From Chytridium lagenaria (lineage: Eukaryota; Chytridiomycota; Chytridiomycetes; Chytridiales; Chytridiaceae), in NCBI GenBank assembly GCA_025449115.1, contig JAHLKC010000074.1:1-64000 (forward strand): a stretch of DNA of 64,000 bases. Reading direction: 5' to 3'. Below are positions 57,584 to 64,000 of this stretch, one piece after another. Below the pieces are notes generated by a model, which saw only the letters and a program-made list of their open reading frames with translations, was not told the origin of the DNA and did no database searches. Numbering within the stretch: position 1 is the stretch's first letter; each line of letters begins with the position of its first letter. Made by a program: the position numbers and the translations under genes.

Positions 57584-60500
57584 ATGCCCGATCCCATAGC
57601 GGGTGGTCCTCCACTTCCCACATCGCATCCCCACCACACAATACCTCCTCTCGACACCTCTAGCAGCACAGGCAGTCTGAATGAAGGATTCGCCCCAGTC
57701 TATTCAGGGAACGGCGTCCCACTCCCCATTTTTCAGAATTATGTTGTGGATCAACAGATCTTGAACTCCCCAGGATGCACTTGTGCAGGGATTTGATGAG
57801 ATTTCAAAGGTGTTGATCCTGTATACAGGAGGAACCATTGGTATTCATATATTTATTTTCTTTTACAGGTTTTCATTTATAGATTATTTTTTTTATTCAT
57901 TTGAAAGTTCTATTGCATTCACGCGTCTGGTTGGGAGGAATTGGGATTACTTCCTTAAAAACCACAGTTTGTTATTAAGCTGGTTACCGCATTTACTTAC
58001 ATGACCTTGGTCGTAACTTCTACATGGAAGGATGGCTTTTGTCATTATCTTTCCCCAAAGTAGTCATTCCGTGTGACTTCTAAATCGAGAATGCAGAAAA
58101 ACCACTAACAACACGGTTTTTCTATTATAAAAAGGTATGAAGAATATGGGCCAACACGGTTATACCCCTGTCCCCGGCTTCCTCTCCGAAGTTCTCTCAA
58201 GCATGCGTCGTTTCCATGATCCCGACGCCGTCCGCACCAAGCGTTCCAACTCTGTATCCAGCTCCGCCAACAGCGGCTGGACTCACATTCTCGGTCCTGT
58301 TCCCCCCGTCGCGACCCAGCTGTCACAGAATCCCACACAACAACACGTCAATACAGTCCAGTGAATTTACCTTTAAAGTATGTTCATTTGGATGAGGAAA
58401 TGGAGAGTACGGTTGAGGAAGCACCAGGGGGGTCTTGCCGCCGGATGAACCGCAAGTATTTATTAATGGGACACCAATTGTGAGGTCGAGACTTCCGGCG
58501 ATGATTACGCCGTTGAGTCTTTATGGAAAGAGGATCAAGTTTTCGATCCTCGAATATGATCCGCTGATGGATTCGTCGAATATGAGTAAGTTACTTCACG
58601 TATTCATTTTATTGCATGATTCTTGCCATAATGGACAGTACGCGTTAACATTTATTCATGTCAGCAATGAAAGACTGGGTAAAAATCGCCACCGATATTG
58701 AAGTCAATTACTCTCTCTACGACGCTTTTGTCGTACTCCATGGTACTGACACCATGGCCTACACTGCAAGCGCCCTCTCCTTCATGCTCGAGGATCTCGG
58801 TAAAACCGTGATTCTAACCGGCTCTCAAGTAAGCCTAATCTTTCCCCCCACCTATGTCTAAATCTATAACAAGGTCCCTCTCGCTGAAGTTCGCAACGAC
58901 GCCGTTGAGAACCTCCTTGGAGCGCTCACCATTGCAGGACATTTCATTATCCCAGAAGTCACGTTATTCTTTTCGCATAAATTGTACAGAGGGAATAGAT
59001 CGTCAAAAGTCAATGCGTTTGATTTGAATGCATTCGATTCTCCAAATTTTCGACCGTTAGTGTCTGTTGGGATAAACATTGGTATGTGGCTTTTCTTAAA
59101 TTATATGTGTCGTGCTCGCTCGCAATTAACGTTTTGTCTTCCTAACCGTTCATTAATTTCTCAGATGTCAATTGGGCCGACGTCAACCGTCCCACAGCCA
59201 TCGCCAAATTCCGCGCTGAAAAACGTCTTAATCCATCCGTCGCTGCTCTCCGACTTTTCCCCGGTATAACCGAAGCCACTGTTAGAGCCTTCTTAGGCCC
59301 TTCAATTAAGGGCATTGTTCTAGAGACTTTTGGTAGTGGGAATGCACCAAACAATCGACCAGAGTTATTGAAGGCGTTAAAGGAGGCGAGTGATCGGGGA
59401 GTTGTAATCGTAAATTGCACCCAGTGTCGGCGGGGGATTGTGACGGATTTGTATGAGACTGGGAGGCGTTGTTAAGGTGAGAGTCTTTTTCGCTTGTCAC
59501 ATACAGACAGATAATATATTTATATGCGATTCTTAATTATTATTTTTTTGCATCACAAACTATAGCATTGGTGTTGTTCCTGGCAGTGACATGACAACAG
59601 AGGTACATCAATCTTATTTTATTCGCAGTTTACACCTAAAAATGTTTTTAATTTACAACAGTGCGCTCTCACAAAACTCAGTTACTTGATCGGCAAGGGC
59701 TACCCACCCTCTAAATGCCGTGACCTCATGCGCCAAAACCTCCGCGGCGAACTTACCGTCCTCAGCGCTAAGCCCCGTTTCACTCATTCTCAACGTACCC
59801 ACAACCTGGTCCAATCCGTCCTCACTCTTCTTAACGCCAACCCCTCTTCCTCCTTGACGCTTCAGTCATCACCCGCCGTGACGGCTTTATTGAACGATAT
59901 GGGCGACGGCGCGATGCTTGAACGCGTACTTGTGCCCATGTTGTTGTGTAATGCCTGTCGGAGTGGCGATATGGAGGGATTGAAGATTGTGGCGGAGGAG
60001 TTTGGGACTATGGTGTCGCAGGCGGATTATGATGGACGGACGCCATTGCATATTGCGGCGTCAGAGAATCAGATGGAGGCTGTGAAAATTGTAAGACTCC
60101 CCTATTTTACCCCTTTGTTCCTAACTCTTTGGTAAGCTCCTGTCTAGGGGTGCCAATGTGCATGTGCGAGATCGGTACGGACATTCACCGCTTTACGATG
60201 CAGTTAGGTCGAGGCATCAGAAGGTGGCTTCTGTTTTACGCGAGGCTGGTGCTCATTTCGCGGAAGATGAGGAAGATGACGTTGCAGCCGTATTAGCTAG
60301 GTATGAAATATCCCATCTTTGTCTTTCATCAGTATCCAAACAAGTAATATTTTCGTGCGTTTATCTAGTGCTGGTTCAGACGGTGATCTCGAGCAATTTA
60401 ATTTAGTCGTCGATTGTGGATTCGACGTAAATTGTCCATGGCTTGACGGTCGAACCCCTCTCCATTTGGTAACCCTCCCCGCTACAACCGTGTCCTTCTA

Positions 60501-60795
60501 ACACCCCCTCCAGGCTGTCCTCCGTAAACGTCTCAACATTGTCGCTTTTTGTGTCGGCCACACTGAACGCATCGTCACAGAACCCCAACCCCCTCTTTCC
60601 CTTAATGACGACGCGATCGCCGTCTCGGAAACTGGGGACGAAGTGTTAGGGTGCGGAACAAAGATTGAGATCAAGCTTGACCCAAAAGATAATTTTGGAA
60701 ACACGCCGTTGGATTTAGCGATAGCATTGAAGTGGGATGAGGGAATTCAATGCCTAGAGAGAGGGCTGAGGGTGTTGGCAAAGGCAAGGGGATAA
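57584..60795 (+). CDS. Cytosolic type L-asparaginase with C-terminal ankyrin repeats
   Basis: This enzyme family hydrolyses L-asparagine to aspartate and ammonia. A Pro/Ser-rich leader ([16 protein letters not shown]) is followed by [11 protein letters not shown] with the nucleophilic Thr, the second catalytic box [19 protein letters not shown] and [20 protein letters not shown]. The C-terminal asparaginase subdomain shows [24 protein letters not shown] and [10 protein letters not shown]. Ankyrin repeats follow: [39 protein letters not shown] and [11 protein letters not shown]. This is the fused architecture of eukaryotic cytosolic asparaginases. Clear introns: 57841-58134, 58586-58664, 58829-58873 and 59092-59164, with four or five more downstream. 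Single-base shifts occur near 57791, 58366, 58430 and 59468. It is expected to act in nitrogen metabolism; no signal peptide. Confidence 0.85.
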
Positions 60796-61084
60796 CCTTT
60801 CCGGGTTTTTTTGACCTTAATGTTGGACGTGATCATTCTTTTTTAATTAATAACGTAGACGTAATATGCCAAAAGGCTGAGTAAACAAATCATTTTCGGG
60901 CACATGTGTAAAACATGTACGAAAAAATACAAGTAGCTTCAACAGAGATAGTGCACAAATAGAAGTATTACAAAGTCCAGCACAAAAACGGAAAGGATGG
61001 AAATGACAAGATAAGCGAGAGGTCAAGGTCGTCATAAGAAAAATACGAAAAAGTAAATGAGGTGGCAGAGTGCATAAAAAATAT
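60796..61084. other. Convergent 3' spacer
   Basis: About 290 bp between the convergent asparaginase and UGO1-like genes. AT-rich; nothing else seen. Confidence 0.5.
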
Positions 61085-62755
61085 CTAAATAATCCATTCC
61101 TCTCCTTCCCTCATCTCCTGAAACGCGAACCTAACGACTTCACTCGCATACCTTGCCCAGAACCCACGATACAACGACGAGATCCCCTGCCAATACTTTC
61201 CAATCCTTTGCAGTCCACCCTTCCGCACCCTCCTAGGCGAATCCGCAGGAAGGTCATACAGATCCTGCCAATCTCCGGCCCCAGGCGTGCTGTAAGCCTC
61301 CTGCGCCTTCCTCACACTCCTCGCCTTGCTCTTCCTCTTCCTCTGCACAGACCCCTCCTCAGTAATAATACCGTAAACCGCCGCCCAGACACCTCCATAT
61401 ACTCTCGGCGCCATCTCAACGGACGATCGGAACGGTTGGTAGGCTTCCCCGGCAATGCGTTGGGATGCGCGAAGTTTTTGAACTTGAATGCGTTTCCTCG
61501 CCATCTCAAAGGGGGTTACAACGCCAACTTCGAGCGCCATAAAGAGGAGGACGGTCATTTTGTGAAGAACGGGATTAAAGTCAGGGTTTAAACCCAGGTC
61601 ATCGGAAATGATGCGAGAGGAGACGACGCGGAGGAGGGCACGGGCACCATGGAGAACAATTGTGGGAATGAGATGTTGGGTTGCATAAAGAGCGCCAAAG
61701 CCACCGCCTTCTTCAGCGGTGATGGAGAAGGCGGCATGAACGGGACCATAGTATTTTTGTTGGCATTGACAGAGGTTTGGACGATGAGGCTACAGGGACG
61801 TAGTGTGAGAATAAAGATCGGGAGCTCATGGGAAGTGCAGTAGAAATTGTGGCGTCTTACGAGTGCGGATCAATTCAAGGGGACTGAGGGCACCACCAAT
61901 AACCATGTGACTAAGAACATGAGTGACAGGATGCGAGTCATCATAGACGTCAAGCGCATCGTTCAGGGCTTCCTCCAATGATGGCTGAAGGTAAAGGAAG
62001 GCGCCGTTGTAAATGAAACTCGTTATGTGACCTGCGCAGATAGACAAAGTTAAGCAAGCCCATGCAAGCGTAATAAAGTATGAATATCTCTAAATACCTT
62101 TCAAAAGCGCCAACCATCCCTCTCCCTCGCTTTCAACCACATCTCGAACATTGTCCCAGACGCCACCGTTCAAAACAGGAATCTTTGAAATCGGAAGAAC
62201 AGAGGTAGTTCCAGGATGTATCGTTTCGTAGGCAGCAAGTTCGGATTCTGCCTCCTTAAGACCATGAAAGCCGAGTCAGAATGATTATAAAAAATCTTGG
62301 AGGGGGATTCATATGATAGAATAAAAAGGACTAATGAATTTGATGAGGCAAAAGGCATACCGAGTCCTCGTCCTTGCGCTGGTACTGAACCTCCGCCAAA
62401 GTCTCAACCACAACCAAAGGCGACGACACTAACGAATACAACATACGACTCTAACAGATGTGTAGCAAAGTCCGGTCCCTCCTTATCCATCAGCAAACCA
62501 TGCAGCGAAGATGGCACAGGCTTTGGTAGAGCCGAATTTGTTGGAGAGCAGAATTAGGATACGATCCCCTAGCATCCGGTGCCGAAGATCCATACGATGC
62601 GGAAGTGGATGAGGAGGATGGTTTAGAAGAAGTCGAGGTGGAGGATGAGTTCAAGGAAATGGTGTATGGATCGACTTTAGATTGAGCGATGCACCCCAAA
62701 GAAGGTGATCGGATCAGCTTTGCTGAGGAACGAACTTGACGATGCCGTCGGCCAT
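61085..62755 (-). CDS. UGO1: UGO1-like mitochondrial carrier-family protein
   Basis: UGO1-type proteins are degenerate carriers of the mitochondrial outer membrane that link the fusion GTPases. Four exons: 62361-62755, 62098-62254, 61861-62031 and 61085-61789, about 475 residues, close to the usual length. The start MADGIVKFVPQQ and a Ser-rich region precede the first carrier-like signature SSPLVVVETLAEVQYQRKDE. Then come KIPVLNGGVWDNVRDVVESE, the second signature ALSPLELIRTR plus LIVQT, GPVHAAFSITAEEGGG and the third signature VVTPFEMARKRIQVQK. The C-terminus includes LYRGFWARYASEVVRFAF. Signatures are degenerate relative to PxDxxKxR, as expected for UGO1. Single-base shifts in the N-terminal exon and in an A-run near 61757 break the frame. 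Confidence 0.75.
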
Positions 62756-63163
62756 GACGATAGAGGTGCTGCTTGCTCAGGCTCAAGTTTTCGTTCTCTT
62801 TTTTTGGTGGTCTTTTTTGCACAACGTGTTCGAAATTCAAAAGAACCCACGTCACCTCGAAAAGCAACCGTTTTCGGGTGGTGATTCGTGATGATTACGC
62901 GCATCATCCAGGATATTGGCGAGTAGCAAAAGTGCGTCAAGCGTTAATGATTCTGTTCTCAAGGCCATTCAACTACGTTAACAGGCGGAAAAAAATATAT
63001 GTTTGGGAAAGAATGTACATATGACTTGAAGTTCCAGAGAACAGGAAAGGAAGAACAAAAACCGTAGAAGAAACGTAATCCAAATTATAAGATGGCAAGT
63101 AAAATTAATAATTATGAGACAAAAGTCCAATGGAAAAAGAATGTGTGCTATCCCCATCTCCTA
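62756..63163. other. Spacer upstream of UGO1
   Basis: About 400 bp between two minus-strand genes. It holds the UGO1 promoter and the 3' flank of the next gene. No clear element. Confidence 0.5.
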
Positions 63164-64000
63164 TCAATCATCTTCCACCTCAGCAGTCAACAACTCCGTT
63201 GTCGAATCCACCTTCCCCGTCTCCCTCAACCCAGTATTTTTCCCTTCGACCCCCTGGGAAGTCTTCAAGATCGGCAACGCCCCCATCGACGACACCATAT
63301 CCGCCCCCGATGCAATATCTGATGAGCTGGATGACACTGAAAGAGTCTCCCCAGCTGCAGGTCCTTGATAACCATCCCACCTCGTGACTCCACCATCTCC
63401 TTCACGTTTCCGCGTGTCTACACCATCAATTTCAGCGTCAATGATCGGAACTGGGGCGTCGTCCTTGATTAAGGTTTCGGGGAATGGGTAGGGTGCAAGA
63501 GGATCCCTTTTACTCGGAGAACGCAGGGCTTCACCTTCAAAAGCGGCGTTTGCACGGACCGGAGAAGAGGGTGTACTTGCGATAGATGGGGGAAGGACCA
63601 TCTTGAACATTTTGAGAGCATTTGGCGTGGTTCCAATGTCACCACAACCAACGCTTTCGCGACTCCCCTGTTTCGTCAGACTGGGAACGATTGCATCATC
63701 AGGTGTTTCAGGATTGACAGCAGTTGAGGGAGTGTCAAGAACAATGGAGCCTGGCGGAGGAGGAGGGGGAGGGATTCTCGGAATAAAGATTGTATCAACC
63801 TTTTTCGTATCGATTTTAGTGTCGATGACGAGTGGCGGAAGAGTGGAAACAATTTCACGTGGTTCCCAGTATTGTTCCATGATATCTTTGACGGCTGCTG
63901 CCTCTTCTTCCTCTGGAGTCAGTGACTTGGCCTTGCCCTTCTCGACTTTGGACTCTTTGGCGTTGGCAGCAAGCGTGGTGTCTTTGGAGAGAGACGGAAC
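63164..64000 (-). CDS. C-terminal part of a disordered protein, cut by the window edge
   Basis: The frame is open from the window edge (64000) to a stop at 63164, giving at least 278 residues; the start lies outside. The visible part begins with a charged segment (SLTPEEEEAAAVKDIMEQYW). It continues through a poly-Pro run (IPRIPPPPPPPGSIVLDTPS) and Ser/Pro-rich sequence such as IASTPSSPVRANAAFEGEAL and PSKRDPLAPYPFPE. It ends TTELLTAEVEDD. SP and TP dipeptides suggest a phosphorylated scaffold. No domain is recognised in this part. Confidence 0.6.
   Translation of the reverse strand, partial: VPSLSKDTTLAANAKESKVEKGKAKSLTPEEEEAAAVKDIMEQYWEPREIVSTLPPLVIDTKIDTKKVDTIFIPRIPPPPPPPGSIVLDTPSTAVNPETPDDAIVPSLTKQGSRESVGCGDIGTTPNALKMFKMVLPPSIASTPSSPVRANAAFEGEALRSPSKRDPLAPYPFPETLIKDDAPVPIIDAEIDGVDTRKREGDGGVTRWDGYQGPAAGETLSVSSSSSDIASGADMVSSMGALPILKTSQGVEGKNTGLRETGKVDSTTELLTAEVEDD

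Overview
This is a stretch of a eukaryotic nuclear genome, almost certainly a fungus and most likely an early-diverging one (Chytridiomycota would fit; the sequence alone cannot prove it). The evidence is many short introns (about 45-390 nt, GT...YAG), an UGO1-type mitochondrial fusion protein, a fungal-type Zn2Cys6 regulator, fungal-type C2H2 factors, GPI-anchored secreted proteins, and transposon debris. One debris item is a SANT/Myb-like domain of the kind scattered through chytrid and oomycete genomes. Coding DNA is moderately GC-rich. Spacers are AT-rich and full of microsatellites.

Layout. 1-8.5 kb is accessory, repeat-rich DNA: a broken multi-exon element with a second fragment nearby, a decayed SANT-like ORF, an array of small palindromes (5.25-5.61 kb), an A40 tract, a 56-bp duplication and an unidentified coding remnant on the minus strand. 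8.5-13.2 kb holds the signal recognition particle receptor alpha subunit and an intact DUF4436 membrane protein. 14-21.6 kb is a minus-strand block: a C2H2 factor, a secreted class 3 lipase and a ten-exon Zn2Cys6 factor. 23.2-28.3 kb holds a secreted VWD/EGF-like GPI protein and a metaxin/FAX-like GST-fold protein. 31.3-33.3 kb is a CRZ1-like zinc-finger factor behind a 3-kb gene-free upstream region. 36-42 kb is accessory again: an orphan ORF, a short cryptic gene and a 5'-truncated LINE. 42-51.6 kb has an acidic-tailed orphan, a mitochondrial PDH/BCKDH-type kinase and a long minus-strand protein built on 13-aa and 12-aa tandem repeats. 53.2-64 kb has a rhomboid-fold protein, a Pro/Ala-rich secreted protein, an asparaginase-ankyrin fusion, UGO1 and the 3' part of a disordered protein that runs off the window.

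The genes form no operon or obvious pathway; each appears to be transcribed alone, several with a recognisable TATA element. The most important general caution is that many well-conserved genes (SRP receptor, asparaginase, kinase, Zn2Cys6 factor, UGO1, rhomboid-like) carry single-base frameshifts while their residues remain conserved. Neighbours such as DUF4436, the lipase, the GST-like gene and both C2H2 factors are clean. I read most of these breaks as sequence errors rather than true pseudogenes and annotated the genes through them. No CRISPR array, rRNA or convincing tRNA was seen.
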